In this document: piece after piece, positions 1-5,762 of the stretch
Numbering within the stretch: the stretch's first letter is position 1
How the letters are laid out: each line of letters opens with the position of its first letter
Translations under genes and position numbers: made by a program
Assembly (NCBI GenBank): GCA_015661535.1
Contig: DQVY01000107.1
Span: forward strand, 1-8,263
Direction: 5' to 3'
Length of the DNA stretch: 8,263 bases
Origin: Sulfurovum sp.
Lineage (GTDB): Bacteria; Campylobacterota; Campylobacteria; Campylobacterales; Sulfurovaceae
The notes under the pieces: model-generated
Seen by the model: only the letters and a program-made list of their open reading frames with translations
Told to the model about the DNA's origin: nothing
Database searches by the model: none

Positions 1-24
1 ATCAACCCCTGCAATACGAGCCAT
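1..24 (-). CDS. rpsM: 30S ribosomal protein S13, N-terminal fragment cut by the window edge
   Basis: Only the first eight codons are present, reading MARIAGVD. This is the usual start of S13, the small-subunit head protein that contacts the P-site tRNA and forms bridges to the large subunit. The start codon (22-24) lies two bases after the rpmJ stop (27-29). An AAGGA Shine-Dalgarno overlaps the end of rpmJ, so the two genes are almost certainly co-transcribed. S13 following L36 is the normal start of the alpha operon (rpsM-rpsK-rpsD-rpoA-rplQ). Those later genes lie outside the window. The call rests on eight residues plus gene order, and both agree. Confidence 0.9.
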
Positions 25-26
25 GT

Positions 27-140
27 TTATCCTTGTCTTTGTTTATGTTTTGGATTTTTACAAATCACGCGTACGATACCCTTGCGTTTAATGATCTTAC
101 AATCATCACACATTTTCTTTACTGATGGTCTAACCTTCAT
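27..140 (-). CDS. rpmJ: 50S ribosomal protein L36, zinc-binding (C+) form
   Basis: A 37-codon gene. It starts MKVRPSVKKMC, ends HKQRQG, and has the full family length. L36 is a small zinc-ribbon protein that binds 23S rRNA in the large subunit. The zinc ligands are visible as C11, C14, C27 and H32, so this is the zinc-dependent form. The start is supported by AGGAG at 146-150, five bases before the ATG. It is the first gene after a gap of about 400 bases following infA, and rpsM follows two bases later. Its expression probably depends on the TATAAT element at 388-393 and the long leader, though read-through from infA is also possible. Confidence 0.96.
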   Translation of the reverse strand: MKVRPSVKKMCDDCKIIKRKGIVRVICKNPKHKQRQG

Positions 141-190
141 GGTTACTCCTGTTTATAAATAGTACGCATATGAAGCAAAAGCTCCATACA

Positions 191-343
191 CTACGCTGAC
201 GCTGAGTCAACTTCAACAGTTGGCTCTCGCGACTGGTCGCTCTTTTTGTCATGTGCACCTAGAGTGTAAAACACTCCTTTTTTGCGTGGATAGACGATGT
301 TTTGTCTCTCCAACCCTTGAGTAATCGGTGCGGAATTAATCAA
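191..343 (-). other. Unassigned short open frame inside the rpmJ leader
   Basis: One minus-strand frame is open for 56 sense codons, from just after a TAG at 362-364 to a TAG at 191-193. It has no ATG. The earliest plausible start is TTG at 341-343, giving 50 residues, and no good Shine-Dalgarno precedes it. The translation includes the stretch NIVYPRKKGVFYTLGAHD and ends in VDSASA, which looks more protein-like than the other frames, but I recognise no family. It could be a decayed C-terminal gene fragment, a leader peptide, or chance: an open frame of this length is not rare in sequence of this composition. A second overlapping frame with ATG at 250-252, preceded by AGGTG, runs to 130 and overlaps the rpmJ start by 11 bases. 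Confidence 0.15.
262..283 (+). terminator. Terminator-like hairpin with T-run, plus-strand direction
   Basis: A perfect 6-bp stem, GAGTGT / ACACTC, encloses a three-base loop and is followed by one C and six T. This is the shape of a weak intrinsic terminator acting on plus-strand transcription. No plus-strand gene lies upstream of it, so its role is unclear. On the minus strand the same bases form a hairpin in the rpmJ leader, preceded by AAAAAAGGA. It may stop antisense transcription, or it may be only part of the leader structure. Confidence 0.25.
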
Positions 344-387
344 AGATTCTTCGCGCAGTTCCTATACCTATAGTAATAGGGAGGAGG

Positions 388-393
388 ATTATA
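388..393 (-). promoter_or_regulatory. Candidate sigma-70 type -10 box for rpmJ-rpsM
   Basis: A perfect TATAAT on the minus strand, preceded by TTTCGG. No TTGACA-like box lies 16-18 bases upstream, which is common in Campylobacterota, where promoters often have a strong -10 and only T-rich periodicity upstream. It sits between the REP-like repeat and the structured leader, a sensible place for a promoter driving the alpha operon separately from the spc-map-infA transcript. Confidence 0.45.
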
Positions 394-436
394 CCGAAAT
401 GTTTCTTGGTGTTTTCTTAGAAGGAAGTGATAACGC

Positions 437-496
437 GTAGGGTGTCAATTTATTGCACCTTTTTTAAACTATTTGGTGCATTAAAATGCACCCTAC
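437..496. repeat. REPIN-like element: two inverted GTAG-headed palindromes
   Basis: The left unit (437-459) is GTAG followed by a hairpin: GGTG, an unpaired T, CAAT, TT, ATTG, CACC. The right unit (475-496), read on the minus strand, is GTAG followed by GGTGCATT, two bases, then a perfect AATGCACC. Fifteen AT-rich bases separate them. The two units are near-identical inverted copies, so the whole element can also fold into one hairpin of about 22 bp. A GTAG tetranucleotide before an imperfect palindrome, in head-opposed pairs, is the signature of REP doublets moved by REP-associated tyrosine transposases (RAYT). No transposase is in the window. The element lies intergenically after infA, the usual niche. 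It could also stabilise the infA mRNA end or damp read-through into rpmJ. Confidence 0.6.
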
Positions 497-537
497 AGCT
501 CTATGATGTTGAAGCGTTATCCCCACCATAAATTTTT

Positions 538-756
538 TTATTTGTATCTAAAAGTGATACGACCTTTGTCAAGACTGTATGGAGTAAGCTCCACTTTTAC
601 AGTATCGCCAGGAAGGATCTTGATGTAGTGCATACGCATTTTACCTGCGATGTGACAAAGTACAATATGTCCATTGTCAAGCTCTACTCTGAAGGTTGCA
701 TTAGGTAATGCTTCAACCACTTTACCGTCAATTTCTATTACATCATCTTTAGCCAT
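538..756 (-). CDS. infA: Translation initiation factor IF-1
   Basis: Seventy-two residues, the standard IF-1 length, forming a single OB-fold (S1-like) domain. The N-terminus MAKDDVIEIDGKVVEALPNA, the central HIAGKMRMHYIKILPGD and the C-terminal RITFRYK are family hallmarks. IF-1 binds the 30S A site and works with IF-2 and IF-3 to select the initiator tRNA. AAGGA within 761-766 gives a good Shine-Dalgarno for the ATG at 754-756. The gene follows map after 53 bases, the widest gap before it in this cluster, and precedes the REP-like repeat and the rpmJ leader. No clear terminator follows the stop codon. Confidence 0.98.
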   Translation of the reverse strand: MAKDDVIEIDGKVVEALPNATFRVELDNGHIVLCHIAGKMRMHYIKILPGDTVKVELTPYSLDKGRITFRYK

Positions 757-809
757 TGTATTCCTTTATTAAAATTTTTCTTTAGGTGTAAGCATCTATG
801 GTCCAAAGC

Positions 810-1565
810 CTAGGCTTCGGTCAATATAACCGCTTTCCCGTCTACTACTGCGACCTGGTGTTCATAGTGTGCAGAACGAAGTCTGTCATCACTCACTACA
901 GACCATTTATCATCTAAAAGCATAGGTTGCCCACTTTTCTGGCATACCATAGGTTCTAAACAAAAAACCATACCATTTTTGATCTTGGGACCCTGATTGG
1001 GTTTACCCTCAAGATAGTTTGGTATGTTCGGCTCATCATGCGCTTTTGTACCAATGCCATGACCACAATAGTCACGCAAAGGTACAAAACCCGCTTCTGT
1101 AATGTAGTCTTCCAAGATTTTGGTCAACTCTTTGAAGCGCATACCAGCTCTTATAGAATCAATCGCATGATAGAGTGCTCCTTTAGAGCAATCTATCAAG
1201 GCTTGATCCTCATCGCTGATCGTGCCTACTGCCATCGTAATAGCAGCATCACCAAAATAACCATCTAGTTTTGTCCCAATGTCAAGACCCAATACATCAC
1301 CATCTTTAATAACAGTATCGTCCGGTACACCATGGATACATACTTCATTGAGTGAAGTACACACAGAACCCGTAAAACCGTAAAGGCCTTTAAAAGAAGG
1401 GATAGCACCTTGCTCACGTATATAGGTTTCACCTAAAGTGTCAATTTCTTTGAGAGTCATACCTGGCTTTACTTGAGATTGCAGATATTGGAGTGTTTTA
1501 CCAACGATCTCGCCAGCCCGTTTGAGCTTAGCGATCTCGTCAGGTTTTCTAATAGCAATAGCCAT
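810..1565 (-). CDS. map: Type I methionine aminopeptidase
   Basis: A 251-residue enzyme that removes the initiator methionine from nascent proteins as they leave the ribosome. It has the pita-bread peptidase fold and all five metal ligands: D95 (GLDIG), D106 (FGDAA), H169 (CGHGIG), E204 (CLEP) and E235 (YEHQV). The catalytic histidines H78 (CIHGV) and H176 (AHDEP) are also present. Its length and the lack of an N-terminal zinc-finger extension fit the type Ia form seen in most bacteria. The start ATG overlaps the secY stop by one base (TAATG), with only a weak GTAGG upstream, so translation is probably coupled to secY. It lies between secY and infA without the adk gene found there in Firmicutes. 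Confidence 0.98.
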   Translation of the reverse strand: MAIAIRKPDEIAKLKRAGEIVGKTLQYLQSQVKPGMTLKEIDTLGETYIREQGAIPSFKGLYGFTGSVCTSLNEVCIHGVPDDTVIKDGDVLGLDIGTKLDGYFGDAAITMAVGTISDEDQALIDCSKGALYHAIDSIRAGMRFKELTKILEDYITEAGFVPLRDYCGHGIGTKAHDEPNIPNYLEGKPNQGPKIKNGMVFCLEPMVCQKSGQPMLLDDKWSVVSDDRLRSAHYEHQVAVVDGKAVILTEA

Positions 1566-2827
1566 TATAGACCTACGTTACCTAAAGTATCGTATTGGTT
1601 CATTGTTCTTTGTGCTTCAATCTTTCTCATTGTATCCAGAGCAACCTGAACGATAATAAGTACCGCCACCCCACCGAAGTAGAAAGAAGCACCCATACCT
1701 GAAATAATGGCAAATGGTACCGTAGAAATAATGGCCAGGTACACAGCACCTGAACCCGTCAATCTACTTGCCACTTCATTTAAAAAGTCTTTGGTATGCT
1801 CACCTGGTCTAACACCAGGGATAAAACCACCTTGTCTTTTTAAATTATCAGCGATATCTTTGGCATTAAATGCAATAGATGCATAGAAAAAAGCAAAGAA
1901 CATCACAAGCAGGAAGGTCACCACATTAAATGTGATCCCCCCTGGTGCCAAAGTATCAGCAATAGCTGTTACCCATGGCGTTGTACTTGACTGTAACATA
2001 GTCAGTGGGAACATCAATATTGCAGAAGCAAAAATAGGAGGAATAACACCAGAAAGGTTTACTTTCACAGGGATGTAGTTCATCACTCTTTTTGTCTGAT
2101 TCTGCATGATCGTTTTTCTTGAATAAGAGATAGGCACACGTCTCTCGCCAAGTTCCACATAAATAATAGCCAAAATTGTAATTAACATAATGGCCAAAAT
2201 ACCAAGCACTACCAAGAAGTTCATCTCACCTGCATTTACTGCTCTAACCGTGTTACCTATGGCACCTGGTAAACCAGATACAATACCGGCAAAGATGATC
2301 AATGAGATACCGTTACCGATACCTTTTTGCGTGATCTGTTCACCGATCCACATAAGAAGCATGGTTCCTGCCAACATAGAGAATGTTGTCAATACTGTAA
2401 ACATCATTGGATCGATCATGACTGCCGATGCACCGGAACGTCCTGTCATACTTTGAAGTCCCATAGAGACACCAATCGCTTGAACAACCGTAATAAAAAT
2501 AGTGAAATAACGAATGATCTGCATATATTTCTGCATACCGTCACGTTCTTTTTTCATTTGTCCGAGTGCGGGGAAAGTAGCTGCAAGCAGTTCCATAACG
2601 ATGGAAGCAGTAATGTAAGGCATAATACCTAACGAGATGATACTTAAACGTTCAACGGCATTACCAGAGAACATATTCATTAGCCCAAGGGCATTGTTTG
2701 AGTTGGTATCAAAAAACTCTTTGATAACATTCAAATCAACACCTGGAGTTGGGATATAGGCTAAAACTCTGTACGCAAAAAGGAATCCTAATGTGATCAG
2801 GATTTTTTGAGTTAAAGCATTGCCCAT
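1565..2827 (-). CDS. secY: Protein translocase subunit SecY
   Basis: This 420-residue integral membrane protein is the channel of the Sec translocon, exporting and inserting proteins with SecE, SecG and SecA or docked ribosomes. Ten hydrophobic segments can be placed at about 8-26, 62-85, 104-124, 141-162, 170-190, 203-224, 258-279, 299-320, 358-378 and 383-399. The plug region and TM2 contain the hallmark NMFSGNAVERLSIISLGIMP (51-70). The cytoplasmic loops that contact SecA or the ribosome carry GERRVPISYSRKT (227-239) and GGFIPGVRPGEHT (333-345). It follows rplO after two bases (TAATTATG) and overlaps map by one base. Ending the spc operon is its usual place. The length is normal (E. coli 443) and nothing is missing. 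Confidence 0.98.
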   Translation of the reverse strand: MGNALTQKILITLGFLFAYRVLAYIPTPGVDLNVIKEFFDTNSNNALGLMNMFSGNAVERLSIISLGIMPYITASIVMELLAATFPALGQMKKERDGMQKYMQIIRYFTIFITVVQAIGVSMGLQSMTGRSGASAVMIDPMMFTVLTTFSMLAGTMLLMWIGEQITQKGIGNGISLIIFAGIVSGLPGAIGNTVRAVNAGEMNFLVVLGILAIMLITILAIIYVELGERRVPISYSRKTIMQNQTKRVMNYIPVKVNLSGVIPPIFASAILMFPLTMLQSSTTPWVTAIADTLAPGGITFNVVTFLLVMFFAFFYASIAFNAKDIADNLKRQGGFIPGVRPGEHTKDFLNEVASRLTGSGAVYLAIISTVPFAIISGMGASFYFGGVAVLIIVQVALDTMRKIEAQRTMNQYDTLGNVGL

Positions 2828-2829
2828 AA

Positions 2830-3228
2830 TTATTTTCCGCTTGTTGTAACAGCTTCGTCTTTGATCTTAGCAGCAAGATCTTTTGCGCTAGCACCAATTA
2901 ACTTCACTTTAGTTACTGACTTTCCAAGCTTATGAACTGACTTGATCGTCTCAAGTGTAATTTCAGAAAGCTCAGAAATTGCTTTAATTTTTTCTACGTT
3001 GATCACGTATGGTTTTTCTATTTTAGAAGTAAAACCAATTTTAGGCAATCTTTTGTAAAGTGGCATTTGTCCACCTTCAAAACCTCTTTTTCTAGAGTAA
3101 CCAGATCTTGATTTTTGACCTTTGTTACCACGACCGGCTGTTTTACCTGTTCCTGAACCTTGACCACGACCAACTCTTTTTCTATTTTTCGTTGAACCTG
3201 GAGCAGGTTGTAAATTATGTAAACCCAT
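2830..3228 (-). CDS. rplO: 50S ribosomal protein L15
   Basis: 132 residues, somewhat shorter than the 144 of E. coli. The N-terminal third is a glycine- and arginine-rich extension that threads into 23S rRNA: VGRGQGSGTGKTAGRGNKGQ at 19-38, then RSGYSRKRGFEGGQMPLYKR at 41-60. The C-terminal globular part starts near residue 70 and ends in a short basic tail. The start is supported by AAGGGG fused to the stop of rpsE (TAAGGGG). In most bacteria rpmD (L30) lies between rpsE and rplO. Here the gap is nine bases, so L30 is absent from this locus. Confidence 0.97.
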   Translation of the reverse strand: MGLHNLQPAPGSTKNRKRVGRGQGSGTGKTAGRGNKGQKSRSGYSRKRGFEGGQMPLYKRLPKIGFTSKIEKPYVINVEKIKAISELSEITLETIKSVHKLGKSVTKVKLIGASAKDLAAKIKDEAVTTSGK

Positions 3229-3237
3229 AATTACCCC

Positions 3238-3699
3238 TTACGCTTTAATTCTAGTAAGTGCTTGAATTGTAGCTCTTACTAGGTTATTTGGGTTGTTAGA
3301 ACCGATTGATTTGCTAAGAACATCTTGAATTCCTGCAAGCTCAAGTACTGGTCTGGCAGCACCACCGGCAATAACACCTGTACCTTCAGATGCTGGTCTA
3401 AGTACAATTCTACTTGCATTGAATTTGTGTTCAATGTCATGTGCGATTGTAGTTCCCTTGATATTTACTTTTACAAGGTTTTTGTGTGCATCATCTACCG
3501 CTTTTTTAATCGCGTCTGGAACTTCTTTGGCTTTACCAAATCCGTATCCTACTGTACCTTTTTTGTCACCAATGACGACAAGTGCAGTAAATCTAAAACG
3601 TCTACCACCCTTAACAACTTTAGTAACACGGCCAATATTAACGATTACTTCTTCGAATTCTTTTTCAATTTCTTCGTTTTGATTATTATTTTGCATCAT
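3238..3699 (-). CDS. rpsE: 30S ribosomal protein S5
   Basis: 153 residues. S5 is a small-subunit body protein near the mRNA entry site that influences decoding accuracy. The N-terminal double-stranded-RNA-binding-like domain (about 16-80) contains GRVTKVVKGGRRFRFTALVV (23-42) and GYGFGKAKEVPDA (51-63). The C-terminal domain carries RPASEGTGVIAGGAARPVLE (101-120). Two ATG codons stand in tandem at the start, 3697-3699 and 3694-3696. The AAGGA (3703-3707) is three bases from the first and six from the second, so the second, giving 152 residues, may be the true start. The Shine-Dalgarno overlaps the rplR stop codon (TAAGGA). Confidence 0.97.
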   Translation of the reverse strand: MMQNNNQNEEIEKEFEEVIVNIGRVTKVVKGGRRFRFTALVVIGDKKGTVGYGFGKAKEVPDAIKKAVDDAHKNLVKVNIKGTTIAHDIEHKFNASRIVLRPASEGTGVIAGGAARPVLELAGIQDVLSKSIGSNNPNNLVRATIQALTRIKA

Positions 3700-3705
3700 G
3701 CTTCC

Positions 3706-4062
3706 TTAAAACTTAATTCCGGCTTCTCTAAGCGCATCAGCAAATGAAGCAACAACACCATGGTATAAATAACCATTTCTGTCAAATACAACATTCTCTA
3801 TGTTTTTAGAAGCAAGATTTTTAGCCATCTCAACCGCTACTTTTTTAACATCTTCCTGGTTAGATTTTAAACCAAGTTTTCTACCATCAACTGCTGCCAA
3901 TGTAACACCTGTAGTGTCATTGATCGCTTGTGCATAGAAATATTTGTTAGACTTATATACAGAAAGTCTAGGAAGAGTATCTGTTCCGAAGATCTTACCT
4001 CTTACTCTGGCTTTTCTCTGAGCGCGAAGTTTATTTTTTCTTTTTTGAATACTTTTTAACAT
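3706..4062 (-). CDS. rplR: 50S ribosomal protein L18
   Basis: 118 residues, normal for L18, which with L5 and L25-type proteins anchors 5S rRNA in the central protuberance. The basic N-terminal arm (residues 7-22, RKNKLRAQRKARVRGK) is typical of the RNA-binding extension. PRLSVYKSNKYFYAQAI (31-47), FDRNGYLYHGVV (93-104) and the end ADALREAGIKF match the family. A GGGGCGGTAG leader directly follows the rplF stop (TAAGGGG), giving a strong ribosome site. It lies in standard spc order between L6 and S5. Confidence 0.97.
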   Translation of the reverse strand: MLKSIQKRKNKLRAQRKARVRGKIFGTDTLPRLSVYKSNKYFYAQAINDTTGVTLAAVDGRKLGLKSNQEDVKKVAVEMAKNLASKNIENVVFDRNGYLYHGVVASFADALREAGIKF

Positions 4063-4072
4063 CTACCGCCCC

Positions 4073-4609
4073 TTACTTACCAGCTGCTTTACCAGCTTTT
4101 CTAATGATAACTTCATCAGTATACTTCACACCTTTACCCTTGTAAGGCTCTGGTGGTCTGAATGATCTTATTTCCGCAGCAGCTTGACCAACAACTTGTT
4201 TGTCTGTACCGATGATAGTAATAATGTTTTTCTCAACTTTTACATCAAGGCCCTCTGGGATATCATAGTTGACATCATGAGAGAAACCAAGTTGAAGGTT
4301 AAGTACCTTTCCTTGTACTGCTGCTCTGTAACCAACACCATTGATCTCTAAAGATTTTGTATAACCTTTGTCCAATCCAATAATAATGTTGTTAAAAAGT
4401 GCTCTGTATGTTCCCCAGAATGCTGCATCTTGTTTTTCATCACCTATACGTTCAAAAACAACTTCTGAACCATCGATGTTGATACCCACTCTTCCATGAG
4501 TTTCAAGTCTTTTTTCTAGATTGCCTTTTTTAGCCACGAGAGTCGTACCGTCTAGTGATACATCAATACCACTTGCCACAGTTACTGGTCTTTTTCCTAT
4601 TCTTGACAT
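4073..4609 (-). CDS. rplF: 50S ribosomal protein L6
   Basis: 178 residues, the family length. L6 sits near the sarcin-ricin loop and the factor-binding site of the large subunit. It consists of two repeated alpha/beta domains (about 1-80 and 81-178). The start MSRIGKRPV, the mid-protein EINGVGYRAAVQG (88-100) and the C-terminal signature RPPEPYKGKG (151-160) are diagnostic. A GGAAATAAG Shine-Dalgarno region follows the rpsH stop directly (TAAGGAA). The gene is intact. Confidence 0.98.
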   Translation of the reverse strand: MSRIGKRPVTVASGIDVSLDGTTLVAKKGNLEKRLETHGRVGINIDGSEVVFERIGDEKQDAAFWGTYRALFNNIIIGLDKGYTKSLEINGVGYRAAVQGKVLNLQLGFSHDVNYDIPEGLDVKVEKNIITIIGTDKQVVGQAAAEIRSFRPPEPYKGKGVKYTDEVIIRKAGKAAGK

Positions 4610-4618
4610 CTTATTTCC

Positions 4619-5014
4619 TTACCAAATACTACAAATTACTTCGCCGCCAATGCCGCGTTTGTACGCTTCATCATTAGCAATAACACCTTGAGAAGTAGAA
4701 ACTACCAAAGTACCGTAACCGTTTTTAAATGTTCTAATATCGTCTTTACCTTGGTGAACACGTCTACCAGGTTTAGAGATTTTTTTGATCTCATTGATCA
4801 CACTTTTTTCATTCTCATCATATTTAAGAACTACTTTAATCGTTTTCTTGTTGCCATCTTCTTTTACTTTGAAACTCTCTAAGTAACCTTTATCTACCAA
4901 AATAGATACTGTTGCTTCAATCGTTTTAGAGTGAAGAAGTGTAGTAACGTCTAGTCTTCTTTGCGCAGCATTTCTTATACGAGTAAGAGAGTCTGCAATT
5001 ATGTCTGTCATCAT
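4619..5014 (-). CDS. rpsH: 30S ribosomal protein S8
   Basis: 131 residues from the chosen start, reading MMTDIIADSLTRIRNA. S8 binds helix 21 of 16S rRNA and is a primary assembly protein. In E. coli it also represses the spc operon. The C-terminal GYGTLVVSTSQGVIANDEA and GGEVICSIW are characteristic. The frame stays open 18 codons further upstream (ATG at 5066-5068), but that extension lies wholly inside rpsZ, has no place in the family, and ignores the AGGAG at 5024-5028. The first of two tandem ATGs (5012-5014) lies nine bases from AGGAG and the second twelve, so the first is preferred. Confidence 0.97.
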   Translation of the reverse strand: MMTDIIADSLTRIRNAAQRRLDVTTLLHSKTIEATVSILVDKGYLESFKVKEDGNKKTIKVVLKYDENEKSVINEIKKISKPGRRVHQGKDDIRTFKNGYGTLVVSTSQGVIANDEAYKRGIGGEVICSIW

Positions 5015-5023
5015 CTTTTTATT

Positions 5024-5028
5024 CTCCT
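5024..5028 (-). promoter_or_regulatory. Shine-Dalgarno that sets the rpsH start
   Basis: AGGAG on the minus strand. Its first base is the last base of the rpsZ stop codon (TAAGGAG). It places initiation at 5014 rather than at the longer in-frame ATG at 5068, and it ties rpsH initiation to rpsZ termination. Confidence 0.8.
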
Positions 5029-5213
5029 TACCAGCTTGCTTTTCGCATACCAGGAATGAGGCCTTCATTGGCCATTTTTCTTAAACACACACGACAAAGA
5101 CCAAAGTCTCTGTATACTGAGTGAGGTCTACCACAAATGTTACATCTTGTATATGCTTGCGTAGAGAACTTTGCTTTTCTCTTCTGCTTAGCTATCATTG
5201 ATTTCTTAGCCAT
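5028..5213 (-). CDS. rpsZ: 30S ribosomal protein S14, zinc-binding type Z
   Basis: 61 residues with a zinc ribbon formed by C24, C27, C40 and C43 (CNIC and CRVC). This is the short zinc-dependent S14, unlike the zinc-free form of about 100 residues in most Proteobacteria. It supports a Campylobacterota origin. S14 binds the 16S rRNA head near S3 and S10. The C-terminus GLIPGMRKASW is the family hallmark. The ATG overlaps the rplE stop by one base (TAATG), with GGGAG a few bases upstream. Many databases name the gene rpsN. Confidence 0.97.
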   Translation of the reverse strand: MAKKSMIAKQKRKAKFSTQAYTRCNICGRPHSVYRDFGLCRVCLRKMANEGLIPGMRKASW

Positions 5214-5758
5214 TAGTTTCTCCCTTTAGCAAATGGCATTCCAAGCTTCTCAAGAAGCGCGAACCCATCTTTGTCACTTTCAGTACTTGTTACAATTGTA
5301 ATGTTCATACCGTGTGTTTTAATTACTTTGTCAAACTCTACTTCTGGGAACATCAATTGCTCTTGAAGACCGAAGTTATAGTTACCGCGTCCGTCAAAAC
5401 CTTTTCTAGGTGTTCCTCTAAAGTCTTTTACTCTTGGAAGAGCGATAGATACAAGTTTGTCAAAGAAGTTATACATATTGTCACCTCTAAGTGTTACTCT
5501 GATACCTGTTGGTGCACCTTCTCTGGCTTTAAATCCTGCAACAGATTTTCTAGCCATAACTACTACTGCTTTTTGACCAGCAATAAGAGAGATAGTATCT
5601 GCCATGTTAGCGATGAGTTTGTTATCTTTACCCTCTTCACCAGCACCAACAGAAATGACTATCTTTTCAAGCTTAGGAGTCTGCATCGGATTAGCAATTC
5701 CACACTCTTCTCTGAGTGCAGGAACGATGTCATTGTACTTTTGCTTCATTCTACTCAT
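5213..5758 (-). CDS. rplE: 50S ribosomal protein L5
   Basis: 181 residues. L5 binds 5S rRNA and the P-site tRNA elbow in the central protuberance. The family signature IAGQKAVVVMARKSVAGFK lies at 59-77, followed by REGAPTGIRVTLRG (79-92), LPRVKDFRG (107-115) and GNYNFGLQEQLMFPE (125-139). The start at 5758 is supported by GAGG nine bases upstream, inside the end of rplX. A second ATG at residue 4 has poorer spacing. It follows rplX after four bases and overlaps rpsZ by one base. Confidence 0.98.
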   Translation of the reverse strand: MSRMKQKYNDIVPALREECGIANPMQTPKLEKIVISVGAGEEGKDNKLIANMADTISLIAGQKAVVVMARKSVAGFKAREGAPTGIRVTLRGDNMYNFFDKLVSIALPRVKDFRGTPRKGFDGRGNYNFGLQEQLMFPEVEFDKVIKTHGMNITIVTSTESDKDGFALLEKLGMPFAKGRN

Positions 5759-5762
5759 AGGA

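Larger units (their letters stand above)
141..387 (-). promoter_or_regulatory. Long structured 5' leader upstream of rpmJ-rpsM (alpha operon)
   Basis: About 240 bases lie between a TATAAT element (388-393) and the rpmJ start. Read on the minus strand they contain a run of short hairpins: a CCTAT/ATAGG stem just after the promoter; GAGTGT/ACACTC with a three-base loop (262-276); GCGAC/GTCGC (229-240); CAACT/AGTTG (208-222); and an 8-bp stem with a TTTT loop and one G-U pair (169-188), just before the Shine-Dalgarno. Bases 181-240 are 57% G+C (34 of 60), well above the surrounding genes. In Escherichia coli the alpha operon is repressed by S4 binding a leader pseudoknot, so a regulatory role here is plausible. 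I cannot match this leader to a known RNA family. No hairpin ends in a U-run on the minus strand, so it is not a simple attenuator. Confidence 0.4.

Noticed and set aside
443..448. TTGACA on the minus strand as a -35 box
   Set aside because: No -10-like sequence lies 16-18 bases downstream, and it falls inside the REP-like hairpin.
806..817. Perfect 12-base palindrome over the map stop codon, considered as a terminator
   Set aside because: No T-run follows on the minus strand and infA begins 53 bases on; it is probably chance or a minor stem.
5015..5068. N-terminal extension of rpsH by 18 codons
   Set aside because: It lies wholly within rpsZ, has no family counterpart, and the AGGAG at 5024-5028 supports the start at 5014.
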